From: Parelaphostrongylus tenuis
Lineage: Eukaryota; Nematoda; Chromadorea; Rhabditida; Metastrongylidae
Reading direction: 5' to 3'
Assembly (NCBI GenBank): GCA_019055375.1
Contig: JAHQIW010006092.1
Coordinates: forward strand, 1-64,000
DNA: 64,000 bases
Part shown: one piece after another, positions 13,401-27,100 of the stretch
Position numbering within the stretch: position 1 is the stretch's first letter
How the letters are laid out: each line of letters begins with the position of its first letter
Translations under genes and position numbers: made by a program
Notes under the pieces: model-generated
Databases searched by the model: none
What the model was told of the DNA's origin: nothing
Seen by the model: only the letters and a program-made list of their open reading frames with translations

Positions 13401-16400
13401 CGCTATCATACTTCATACTGCGTATTGTCGGCGGCTGTCATATAGTGCCTAAATGACTGGTGACCCGGTAATACGCTGGTTTGTCGCATCATCTCAACAA
13501 ACCGGCTTCAATACGAGGTCAATCTCATGCGACGGCGAAAATCAATCCACATCTTATTCATCCTTACCGTTCCGATCTTTTTGATTTCGTGTTCTGATTT
13601 CACAATGGATCATAAATGAATTGGCAAGTGTTTGATGAGGTAAAAAATAATAACATGAGAACTTTCATTCGCCGTATGAATGCTCTGAATAACATTTGAT
13701 AGCCGTTTAACACAGGTGTGTAGAAAAGCTGAAGAAAGAGACAGTCTAAAATATCTAAACCATCACTGAATTTCATTGCGACGAATTGACAATACTTGAA
13801 ATTAATCAACTATAGAGACAGGGTGACGATTTTGATGTGTAGTGGACTCATATTGTCAAACGATAAAAATATGAAACGGCTTTCTGATACTGTAAAGTTC
13901 AAACTGCAGACAGATTATTCATACCAATCCTACCGCATTCTTAAACGGTCTCACTATTACAAAGTGTTGTAAATATATCAATGATGTAAAATGACGTGCA
14001 AAACTTTTACGCCACCCGAGACTCGAACCTGCGTTTCACCCTATCCAGGAGTTCGTGCACCAACCATTGTACTACTGACGCCCGTTTTACCACCACTCTT
14101 TCTACCCTATAACACATCGATCTGTCAACAACTAATCGTCAACAGTTTGGCGTAGGTAGTCTACATCGTCATTGGACCCAGTCACGCTGGCAAATATTGG
14201 CTATTGGATAACCAAACAGAATTCTTTGCATTTGACCGCCAATTGTGGTGGTATGATGTTTCAGATATACCCAATGATGTAGAGTGATACGCAAAGTTCT
14301 GCCTTAGTAGGGACTCGAACTCGCAATACACCCTATCCGAAGGCGTGTGCTGTAACCGCTGCACTACCGACGCCTGTTTTGTGTCACCACTCTCTCCACG
14401 CTACAAGAGTAGTGCCCAAAACAGATGTCAACAGTGCAACTGGTTGAGTACGCGTCTCCGGGAAGGGCGAAATGCGGGTCCGACCATCGGCTGGCGTCAA
14501 AGCTTTGTACATCACTCGACAGCATTGGGTATTTCCATAGGGATATTTTTAGCAAAAGCAATGCCTATGGGTTGGAAAATTTCTTATGTTGAGCGAGAAA
14601 CCACTTCAATTTGAAGAGGAGCGTGACCCGTTACTGAACGTTTGTTTCTTTCATTTATTCGTGTTTTGTGGCGATTCGATAGTTTGAGCAATGACGTTTT
14701 GAACTAAGCTCGGTTTTCAAAAAATTCTCATGGCACGTTCTATTAACGGTAGGAAGATTCATTTGCGTTCAGAGCTCTTTTTCTAACTTCACAGAGGACT
14801 TTTTGGCGTTATACAGTAGAATCTCAATTAGTTATAAGGAAACTTTGCTTCTGCAAAAACTTTGAATATTACTTCGGGAGCTTGGTCACAATGACTTTAG
14901 TGAAAAGAACGTTCATGCATCTTGGAATTCCTCATTTTATAACGAATTGTGTGGAATTTAGCCTCATTCTGTAGAGTGAACTCATGGTTTCCTTGTCTTT
15001 TTTTACCCAACAAAATTTTTTTAGCTAGACTCTTAGTTATCAATCGATAGCCTGAAAAAGGGAGATTAATAAAATAATATCACATTTTGCTTACGGAGTA
15101 CAATTTTCAGCTTCACAGCTGAATTTTTGGTATTAATATAACAGAAAAATAAATTTTAGGCAAACTTGGTTGTTAAGAAAAATGGTTTACTATTTGAGGG
15201 ATTTTTTTATGAATATTTTGAGTGGAATATCGTTGGTTGTGCTAAAAATTCCCATTTTTCAATACGAAACAAGCATCCATTTGATGACGATGCATTTCCA
15301 ACTCTTGCACATTTCTTTTCCGAAAATGTATCTGTATTGTACAACTTCTTGAAGGAACTCATGTGGAGGTGTTTTTAGTACAAAACCACAGTAGGCCTTG
15401 ATAGAGTTCCCATTCTCTATTAGAGGGGGACTTCTTTGAAGAAAACGCATTCCATAATTCTTCTGCTCAAAATATCCGTTCAACAATCAGCAGATAGTCC
15501 TTTTCGTCTTTTCACTAGCCTACTAGTAGTAACTCGATAGTTTAATAGATAGAGATTTTAGCACTAGGTTTGCTCTACAGAAAATCATTATATTGCGCAT
15601 TAGAAATGCGAAAGATACAGATACGACTGGCTTTTGAGGTACTTAGCTTGTTGTTTAACCTACACAACGTTTTGTTGGCGAATATTTAACAAAGCTTAGA
15701 TGATGGAAGCACTTATTAGTCACGAAAGATGGTATATTACCGAGAATATTCCTATAGAGGTGTTTTTATAAAAGGACGCCCATGCGTTTTGATAATTGGT
15801 GTTTTCAATAGGAAAATGATAGAAAGTGAACACATTTTAAACTCTTATCTGCCTCAGTATTAGGCAAAGTGAAGCAGATGCTTATTAACATCATCTTGAC
15901 TAAGTTCAAAATTTTTTGTGCTCATCACAAGTGTTGATAAATACTGGTCTAGTCGATTTTCTTAAAGCAGTAGATGCTTTCATGCAGATTACTAGGAGTC
16001 AATCCTTTTTTTGGAGAGAATTTGCAAGCTAATTGTATCTATTGATAATCAGAAGGCATTTCCCGAGTAGTTGCAGCATTTCTAAACCATGAAATTTTTC
16101 GACAGCTTTCAATACAACGTCTAGATGTCGGAGGACCGGATGAGGACTTCTGAGAACGAGGCTGGATGTCGGCTCTTTTTTGTTGCATTTCGACTTGTCG
16201 GGAAGGTTCTTTCCATCTAGGAGGGAACAAAAGAAAAGTCGACCTCATTCGTTGTAGAGGAACTTATTATAAAAGTGGAGCTGAGCCTTGAGCCTACAGC
16301 CCCACGTCACAGATTTTTTAAAGCATCCCTTTATAACGCTGCAGCATCAGATCACAGATTATGCTTCACACTCGGTTTTCGCCTCAATTTTTTCACGCAC

Positions 16401-19400
16401 ATAATTAGCTGAAAGCCGAAAAGCATAATTCTCTACTGAATAACAATATATTGATCTCTCGCCCGCCCTACCCTGCCACGGCCCTCGCCTTGTCGAATAA
16501 TCTGTAGACACCGCTATCTAAAGTGTAAAACTCAATTTTTCCCTGCTAAAGCGATTCAAAAAATAAGCACATTGCCTAGAATCAGCAAACATTACGCTAT
16601 CAGATGATTACTAATAATCTAAAGAATAAGCTCTGTCTGGCGAAATTCAAAGCACAAATAGAAAGAGCACAGGCGATCAAAAAATCAAAAGAGCTTCTTG
16701 AAAAGCAAACACATTTTGAATTCTTTGAAGCTCATGCTGTAGTTTGAGTATTAGCACTCTAAGGAAGGAGTTTTGTCGAGTAAACAATAAGCGAGATGAA
16801 AGGGTAAAGGATGAAGCTCTCGGCGTTGATCAATCCTTAAGTAATGCCCCATGCATTCGTCTTCAATTTCTAACTTCGTTTGAGGTGATTGAATGCATAT
16901 CTAGCCTCTACAATGACTCGCGGTGGGCCTCCCGCTGAACCGAATCAGTGCTGCTTATCCACTCAGACAGGTCTGAGACCAGTCTAATACCAATTTACCG
17001 ACCACGGAGGGATGGATGGCATGCTGAGCCATGAGAGCGAGATCGAACCATTGACCTCGTGTGCGACGCAGAGCACCTTTAACCACTGGGCCACATGCCC
17101 TCATCCTGCGCAAGGATAAGCAAGATAAGAGAAAAAACATGTGTTATTATGGAACATGATTTTATTCTGAATTTTGCAGCGTTATAGAATTTTCTCTCCA
17201 GCATATGAAGTCGGTTTTTCAGTTGTCCCCTCCTAATCAGAAAGAACCGTCGGCAAAATACACATAACTTATGGTCTTCAGCAACCTATCATTCAGTGTG
17301 ATATCCGACCCGAAACCGGAGTTTCCAAATGCCGAATCAATGCTCCAGCGTTGTTTGAAGTTGGCAGTAGCACGGAACTCATTTGGAGATAAGGTCAATA
17401 ATTGTCTTCATCTCTTTGAGGGCACTGTTTTTCTTACTCAGCGTTCTCGTAGATCCTGTAGGTATCTATTTGACCTTCATTTGAATCTCCGATAGCGCCA
17501 GGAGGTCTCTGATGTAATGATGGACGTCGCAACCGACTGATGGTCTCATTCAAGTCATTTGGAAAGGTGTTAACTGAAAGAGGTGGAGAATATGACAACA
17601 GCGATAATCAGGTAAAAAACTAAGCAGAGCACGTAAAATCAGTGCACATGTACAGTATCGAAAGCCGCCGGTTGTGGTTTAAATATGGTTTATAGAGAAG
17701 AATGAGTTGAGGTTCTCTCTGATTAGGAGGGAACAAATGAAAACGCGATCTCATTCGTTGGAGAGAAACTTTTGATAGGAGCGATAGTAAGCATTCGAAA
17801 GCCGAGACTAGAGCCCCACGTTGCCAATTCTTCAAAACATCTTTTTACAACGTTGTGATCTCCACGCAAAGCTAGCGCGTTTTTTTCGCCGAACAGAGCT
17901 CATTCTTTAGACTAATAGTATTCATAAGACATCGCAGTGCTTCCTGACACCAATGCTCTGCTTATATCCTGAGAAGACCATTTCTCTCCACCACGGTAAT
18001 TAAGCTGAATTCGATAAGGACCAATCTTTCCAGCTCACGTCGCGGTGTGTGTGGCGGCCACGTGGACTGCCGACGCTATACTTCTCGCATAGCGTTGAAA
18101 TCAAACTTGATCACGCTATTGAATGACTACTAATAGTCCGAAGAAAGAGCTATGTCTGGCGAGAAGTATGCGTGTCTAAAGCAAAGAAATCTCCTTGTAT
18201 AGTAGAGGAAAAAAGGTCTTTTTCGAAAACCGGCTAAGTGGGGGCGTAGCTTCAGGCTTCAGCTATTGAACGATTACGAACTCTCCTATGAAAAGTTCCT
18301 CTCCAGTGAATGAGAACGCTTTCTCATTTGTACCGTCCTAACTGGAAAGAACCTGAGTGGGCAATAGAGATAATCATACCAATAGAACAACAGAAAAGTT
18401 TCCTTTACATTTTTATTGAGGCCTTAACCCCTAAGGTGCACTATAAGTTCATATTGTTGGGAGCTATCGATGAAGTTGCATCACATGCAGTGAGCAGCAT
18501 CATTTTTTGGCATGCCAATCATTCTGTTGCAAGAAATGTTTAAAAGTAATTAAACTTTAGAGAAATATCTTGACTGAAGTCACAAAATTTTTGATAGTAA
18601 TAGTTGAGAAATAGCAATGTAACTGCAGCAGCACTCTAGCAGTGCCAAAATAACAACTGTGAATTAGCAATAACTTATGATAACAGCATAAAATTTTACA
18701 AGAAATTCAATTCTACTCAAACAAATCTGCCAAAACTCTATATAACGTACCAATGAAATAAGGCAGAAGTAGAACGAGTCCAAAAAAGACCAGCCTGTCT
18801 CGTAGAATGTGAACACCCATGCGGCCACTGTCATGTAGCCAAGTAAACTGCATAAAACAGTGAAACGGCAAGCACCAGACACCTGAATACATTCTCAGTT
18901 TCTCTTGAAAGTCCCACATAATCACTTGTAAGCCACCACCAGCGTATGTAGGCGACTGAAAATTATTAACAAATCACTTCTTCTCTGCCTTCATAAGAAT
19001 TAGAAAGTGATGAGATCTAACTTGTGATAATTTATCAACTAATCTTTTTGCTATGTGCTCTGCTGGAAAAGTTCAGGAGCAGTTGTTAGTAACTGCGAAA
19101 TTATCAACGAAATTCAGGTGTACCCAATGATGTAGAACAATTTGCAAAACTCTTTGCGTGAGTTGAGACTCGAACCCGCATCTCACTCTATCCGGGAGCG
19201 CGTGCTCTAACACGTTGCACTATTGACCCCTTTCTACACTGCAACGCATCTATGTGTTAGCAACCAACTGTCAACGGTATGGCCCAGGTAGACTGTGCCG
19301 AGACTGGATCCAAAGATTTATATTTGAAATTCAAATAATATGGAAGATCACAAAGTGAAAAGTTTAAAAATACTTGTGGCATAGGTAAAATGCTCTACTT

Positions 19401-22400
19401 TAGTGTATTTTTAAGGACTGCTAAAATAAGCCCCAAGCTAATTCTGAAACTGAAGAACTTTTTGCGAAAAGCAGCTATGGTGCTGTGGATTTCTTAAATC
19501 AGAAACACCGACCTCCGCGAGAGGATTATCGTCACCTCGTCGTCCAAGGAGTTCCGCCAGAAATTTGGCCACGTCTGCGATTGTGATCAGGGTCAGAGGA
19601 ATCCTGTAGAAAAATGTTTCTATACCAAGAGAAGAAGCTTGGAAAGCATTTCTAGAGTTTTATGGAGCATAAGTTAGGTCGCGAGTCGTATCTTGAAAAA
19701 CTTCAAAGTGGGTTGCATTGAGAAATTCCCTAAAATGATGATTGGCAATTCAATTTAAATAGGAACAACTAAAGCTCAAAAAGTTAATAGGTTGTAGTGA
19801 TTGTCGGCAACTATGTCAACGTCTGAATGGCGTAGATTGAGATGAAGTACTTGATTATGTTGAGAGAGCCACTTATATAATTCATGCACCATATATCCTA
19901 CTATTCTCTAACTAAATGTCGAAAATAAACATGAACGAACCCGAGAATTGCATAAAACATGCACAATATTTGTCCTTCAGGTGATATCGGTATTAGATGT
20001 CCGTAGCCTAAAATCAGCTAGTTCATCATGCGTTTATGAAAAATATAAATTTAGTTATTTCAGACATAATTAATTTTGAAAAGACGTAATGGAAACAAAT
20101 GTGTTGGCTGTACTGAGGATATTGATCAACGCCGAAAGCATTATGATTAGTAGTAGGACCGATTATTCTTTGCCTTTTTCCATTAGAATCGTTTAAGTAA
20201 CCTAAATGGCCGCCGTAGTGCTACGACTTCTTTACAAAACAGGTACTATGTTCGGATTGCGGCTTACCATTGATTGCGTCTACAACTACTGCTTTTTTTG
20301 CCGCTGTCCATTCTTTGATTCACAATATCATCCAGAATTCTTTGATAAACTTTCAAAATAAATTCGTGAAACAAAAACTTTTTATTCTTCGTAAATTCTA
20401 TTGATGAATGTTTTAGAATGCTTTGGTTGAATCAGGACTACAGGAAGAATAGGCTCAACCAGCATCAAAGACATTCGGAGAACCAAAAGTCCTCAAACAT
20501 TGGCCGATTCTATGCGTATATCTAAAGGCCGTCATCAATGGCTAATGCGAGGGAAGGAATTAAAAGAAAAGATTTGCGCAGTATGTTCAAGAAAGGAAGA
20601 GCAAAAAATGCTCGTGATTTGTGCAGCACGAGAAAATAGAAAAGGATTTTTAGCTACATTTCTTTAAGAAGCGGTCTAAATAGTAATTCCATATTACGTT
20701 GCTTGAGCAATTTATTTAGAAGTCTCATTTCTCCTAGTTGAAGCAATAGAAAGACCGTTTTTGGCTTTTTCTGAATGCAATCCTACCTGATTAACTCGTC
20801 TAGTGGTTTTATTTCATGAGTCACATCATAAATCTACCTCACACTGCTATTTTTCGTGTTCGTGACTGGTTTCAATTGTCGGAACGTCGTCGTAGACTAT
20901 GATAATAACAGGTTCCACAGACAGTTAATTAGCCGTTGCAGTCTAACATAGTTCTTAACGAAAATCACTACATTTCTCATGTTTCCAACCTCAACAAGGG
21001 GCAGTTACTACTACGCATGGTATACAACCCGTTAGTAGTTTCCTTCCGGTACGGAATGGCGAAGAATTTGAATAAAAAGAACAGGAAAAGCCTGCTATTA
21101 TTCTAAATAATGCCCGTGTATTCGTCATAAAAGTCTGGTATGTAGACAGATTCTTTTCCATCGGATAGCGCGGGGCGAGGAAACGACCCATTTCGTTGGA
21201 CAAGAAGTCTTTATGAATATGTTAGCAGTCGATCGAAGGCTTGAATCTCTGGCTACAGCGCTACGTGTCCGCTTTTTGAAAAGACCCTTGTACGACGCTG
21301 TAGAATAGGAAATAAAATTTATTTCACACCCGCCGCGTGCCTTCATTTCTATCATGCGTATAATTAACTGTAGGGACGAAAAGCATAGGAACGTGTGGAG
21401 AATATCTCGTAGTATCTAAATCAAACGTTTTATTTGAAGCTTCCCACTAAGTGGAGAAAGAATTCTCAATTTAAAAATATGTGATATCTCTCGTGTCTAT
21501 CGAGTCGAGCCATCGATCGATCGTCAGGTACCCCAGTTCGTGATTACCCGATAAACAAGCGCGCCGTATATATGAAACCCGATCTAATTTTCCTTCCTAC
21601 ACTGCAGTGAAACGATCTTTCCAGAAATTGAACTAAGCGTTGGAATCATTGAAACTTACGCTATCGAATTATAATAATAATCTAAAGAGAGAGCTCTGTC
21701 CGAAGAGGTGTAAGACACAAATGTTTTCTTTCTCCTAAAGCTCTATAAAAGTTTTCTAAAGAGCAAATATATTTTTGAGTTCGTCGAGACTTCTGCTATT
21801 GAAAGAGTTCTAGGAGTCTAACGAAGGAGTTTTGGACAGCGAAATATAAGCGAGATAAGAAAAAAACGAGTAGTTGTGTTGAACACAATTTTATTCTGAA
21901 TGCTACATCACAATAAAAAGATTTTCTTGAAAGCGACCACGTATAGCTCTAGTCAGATATTTAAGCTTTGAGTGATTACTAACGCTCTCATAAAAAGCTC
22001 TTCTATTGATAGGGATCAATTTTTTATTCCGCGCCGTCTAACAGAAAAGTACCTGCAGACATTTTCCAAATCAATTAGGACAGTGCTTTTGTAAATGTGG
22101 ATAGAGGTTTCCGCATTTTTGCGTCTATGGTCGAACTTTTCTGTCTTTGTTATGAATATCCTTGAATGACAGTTGGATCAGTTTTCTCTGAAGCCGTGAG
22201 GGAGCTGGCTTAAAGCGCCCACATTGAATTGCAGGAAGTTATTTTTCCCCAAACATGTCTGATACCAACTTCCCAATTCCGAGGCTTCGAAGGCTTACTG
22301 AGCCCGAAGAGAAGGCCGAACCAGCAATTGGTCTTGATGTACGGCATCACTATCACTATTTAACCATACCCAGTGGATGCGACCTTAAGATAAGACCCTG

Positions 22401-24121
22401 AAGGCGAAGTGGACGTCAACTTTTGCGACTTTTATAGACGAAAGCTCGTTCCAACCTCACGCCATCGCAAAAAAGTGGCATGCCAGAGGTTTAAGAACTA
22501 AAAGGGTCAAAAACTTTTAGGTTATTAGCTAGTGACAGGGTGGAAAATTTATAAATTTGTCCATAGCAAGAGAATTGGCAGATATGCGCGTTTCGGTGGC
22601 TTCTCCATAATCAATGTCGTTTTCTCGTCCACTCGCCCTTATCATAGGGAACGAGCGCTGAAAAATGATAAACGCTGGTCAAGTGAATTTATCAACGACA
22701 GGGATTATCTACAGTCGATACTTGTGACTGGTTTATGATATATATATATATATAATGTATATATATGATTACATATACATGCCCACATATATACATTTAT
22801 AGGCTGTTTGAAAAGTTGTGATAATTTCAAAATTTCTTCATTTTAGCATTGATATAATAATTTTTTTATCAACGCTAATAATTTGTTAAATTCTTTGTTC
22901 AGTTTTGGCCTAGAATCAATACATTTATGTGTCCATTTTCAATTGTGCTCAGTCACGGATCGTAAAATCAACGGATCGTAGTAGTTGAGTTGCACAAGGT
23001 GGGATGAAAAATGGCCGGCATTGCTAATATCGACTGGTTTCAAATCAGCAAGCGTCTACAGAGGAGTAGTGAAACGTTTCAGAGAAACTGAAAGAATCGA
23101 GGACCATCCTCGAAAAGGTCGTCCAAATGCCTCTAATCCGGAAAACATTTAGAAGATCTAGTAGCCGAGTTCAACGAAATCTGGAGCGTTCGACGCGCAG
23201 AATGGCTCGGGAAGCTTGTGATGAGCAAATGGAGAGTTGAAACATTGTCAAAATAAGCTGAAGCTGCGCAGCTGCGAGATCTCTTGTACTCACTTTCTGG
23301 AAGAGAAGAGAAAAAAGAACTTTCAAGGTCTAAAGACTTTCCGAATGATTGCTGAGATCGCTGCTTTTTATTTGTCGAAGATGTTTTTGAGGATGAAAAG
23401 ATATTCACGGCCGAACCACACCAAAATTGCCAGAATCAGCGTCAACTTTTCAAGAAGGGTGATCAGAAGCCTGTAGTAGGAGAACCGTGGGCCGCAGTCA
23501 TGTACGGGCCTCTGTGACGGTGTGGGTCGGCATTTGCGCCACTGGAAAGACGCCGTTGGTCTTCATCAACAGAAGCGTCAAAAGTGCCAGTTATCAGCAG
23601 CACGTTTTATGGAGCGTAGTGAAGCTTCAGTTTGCTTAACACTTTGGTAGCGACGGCTATAAGCTTCAGCAGTACTGCGCTCCTCTGTATTCACTTCGCT
23701 CAACGATTGCCATTTGCCAACAGCTGTTTTCAGACCCGTTTGAAGCAGGGACATTCGGCCGTCAAAGTCGCCGAATCTCAACCCAGTGGATCACTCCGTG
23801 GTCCATACTTTAGGGAAAAGATTTCGGCTACTCGCTGCACTACCACAAACGAGCTTAAAACGGCTTTGACACGCGCTTGGAACAAAATTATGGTGGAAAC
23901 GTGTGCGAGCATAGTTTAAAATTTTCGCAAGTGACTTCGTAAATCTGCAGAGGTCAAAGGAGACAATTTTAATGAAATATTAGAATTTCTTTGTTCATTG
24001 TTATAAGTGTTAATTTAGTAAACATAGTGCTTCCTTCAATAGAATGAACTCATTTGTTTGTGTAGATTTTCTAGTGTAAATAAAATATGCAAAAAAACCA
24101 GAACTTTTAACGCACCCTGAA

Positions 24122-24185
<64 letters not shown>

Positions 24186-27100
24186 AGAGAGAGAGAGAAT
24201 TGAATTCCCTTTCTTAACGTTCACGCGAAACTATCCGAAAGCGGCTACATCATTAAGTGGTAGCGAAAACCAAGTGACAAAAACTATTTTGCTTCATTAC
24301 TTCTCTTTTTATCCCTTACACTGAAGAAGGTGTTTATGAAAAAACGTGTTTTGCACAGCTGCCTGTGCGTGTACTGGAAGAGAGCGGAAGGCTTTTTTAA
24401 CGCTGTAGCATCCAGAATAGAATTTTGCTTTTCGTTTTCACTTTCATCACGTGTATAAATCGCTGGAATCACGATTAGCATATCAGCGTGTAGAGAATTT
24501 TCCGTAGAATTATCAGAATCATACGTTTTTATCTGTCTTTTGTCAATGCGGTGAAAAAATTCTCAGTAAAATAGTAATAGTTACCACCGTTTCAACGCAT
24601 AGTGAGGCAGTTCACTACCTAGCTACGCGGTAGATCAGACAGGAACCTTACGGGCAAGTCATCGCTGTGGTTTCCTTTCCCAGTTCACTTAGCTATAAAT
24701 CTTCTTACTTTGCCACAGGCTGAAGTAGAAGTAACTTGGCGGAATTGATGTGGCGACAGATAATTGCAGGCAATAGTTTTTTGACTTTCAGACTTATAGT
24801 CTCAAGGTAATCTTCATTTATGAATAGGTGATGATGCTATCAAATCAGTCTTGAAAGCAATTAGAACCTTCTGGCCTCCTGAATGTTCTTGAGGCGATCG
24901 TAGTGATCATAGTAATGATTGATTGATCTATTCCTAATCATGGCACAGTAATAAATATTCCAACGTTGCGTTTATTTTGTGGAAATATCGTTAGCAGAAT
25001 AGCGCAGTGGTTAGAGGTGCTCTGCGTTGCACACGAAGTCATTTGCTCGATCTTGCGCTCATGGCTCACCAAGCCATCCATCCCTCCGGGGTTGGTAGAT
25101 TGGTAACAGAGTGGTCTTAGACTTGACTGGGAGGATAAGCGGCACTGACTCGGTACAGCGGAAGGCCAACGCGAGTCATTGTAATGGCCAGATATGCATT
25201 CAATCACCTCAATCGAAGTTAAAAATTGAAGACGAATGCATCGTACATCTCTCAGGAATTGATCAACGCCGAGAGCTTTATCCTTTTAATCTTTTATCGT
25301 TAGCAGGGCAAATGAGCTCGAATTTTACATTTTCGGTGATCTTGTTTACCAGTCAACTCACGGAATGGGGAGAAGGGTGATTGAGATCGCGGTTAAATTA
25401 TTGTTAGTTAATTGGGAATTTTTTCACCACATCGACAAAAACTTCACATAAAAACGTAGATTCTAATACTACGAAAAATTCTGTACACACTGATATGCTT
25501 TTCACGCTTCCAGCGATTCATACGCGTGATAACAATGGAGGACAAAAGCCAATGTGAAACAAAATTTTATGGGTAATTTTAAAAAATCGGCGAGGTGGAG
25601 TTGTAGCCAGAGACTTAAGCTTTCAAATATTTACTATCACTCCTGTGGAAAGCTCGTGTCTACCAAATGAGATCGCTTGAAAATTTGCTGCCGTCTAACA
25701 TATAAGTGCCTAAAACTTTCACAAGAACAACTTTATGGAAGCTTGATAATGCAAAAAATGTGAAACTTTGTGTTGGTAAATAACATTTGTTATTGAAAGG
25801 ATGAAGAATATGCATGTTGGTACCAATAGAGGTGAGCACGGTAGTGGTGAATAGTAGCGATGAGGCGAGGTTCCATCGTGTCCTGAACGTGTTGTTGTGT
25901 AGATCTGCAAAGCTTGTCATTGTGCTATTGTTTCATAAAAACTAGATCACAGATAACAAAAGCATTATAAATGGGTATGAAGATAACAGCGCTCTTGAGG
26001 AAATCAACTGTTGAAAGAATTCGCTCACCACTTGGTCTGATACCGGCCTCAAACGCTGCAAAAGTGACCTTTGTCAGATGGTCGACCAACATTAATGCGG
26101 TTTCGTTTTGTGGATCATCTTTCAAATCGTAAGCTTTTATTGCTTCCTGAAGCAGAATAAGCCCTAAGGTGGTGTACTCAAATCATTGTGTCAAACATTA
26201 TATAGCACATCATGCAGACACCGGGCTCCTTAGTCCTTTGACGATACTAATTTCTCAGCCGGCGCGGCAGCGGTCGACCTGCATTTAGGGCGCGTCACCA
26301 TCACAATGTCGTAGTTTCGTAGTGAGATCCACACATTTATCACGGTGAAAGGGGTTTAGTAACCATTAAAAAAAAGAATGTAATTGATAGGACTCGATTA
26401 AGGTTATCTATAGTAGAAATAAGTCAATGATTCCTATTGCACAAGACAACAATCAATTGCTTGTGAAATATGACAGCATTTCAAAGAAGAAATTAATGTT
26501 CTACCGTGCAATTGCACATTGTAAATGCTTCCTTGAAAGTGTTTGCTCATATTGCTGCGAGAAATTGTTATAAACTGTATGCTACTAATAATTATCATAT
26601 GTTTGCGCAGCCTTGTGAAGCTATTAGTCGTAGATGTTGCAAGAGTAATGTAAGAGGAAAAAAAAGTTGCAAGAAATGCAAGAGTAAGATAAGTAGAACA
26701 AGAATGAAAATAATCAAGTTATTCTGTTAAGCAATTACCAGATTTATATCGGGGCGCTCAATCATTTTAGTAAACCCCACAAAGCCGGGAGGCGTCGCGG
26801 CAATCGTGTATTACATATGTCTTACGCCGCATCAAAAGGGTTGAGATCTCTTGAAGCCTCTCTCAATGTTTTGACCAAAGAATAAAAGGACGATCTCAAG
26901 TCCAATTCACCAAGTCTTTCCTGATTACTAGATTATCAAATGAATACTAATTTCCATGGAACGCTGTGATTGGGGGGGGGGGGGGGGAACGAAATGGGTT
27001 GACCCTTTAGATACCACCGTTGAAAGGAAACGGCACCGCGGAGTTTTCGCGTGGCATTCGGAGCGATCGATCTACAAATGGAACGCGTTGTCACCACTGT

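Noticed and set aside
15166..15486. Cluster of overlapping ORFs on both strands
   Set aside because: Falls within the 350-bp period repeat; no recognisable protein.
24036..24224. Minus-strand ORF rich in Tyr and Ile
   Set aside because: It is a translation of the AT microsatellite.
24995..25070. tRNA gene at the SINE head
   Set aside because: A- and B-boxes are present, but there is no complete acceptor or anticodon stem, and the same unit with a body recurs as a SINE.
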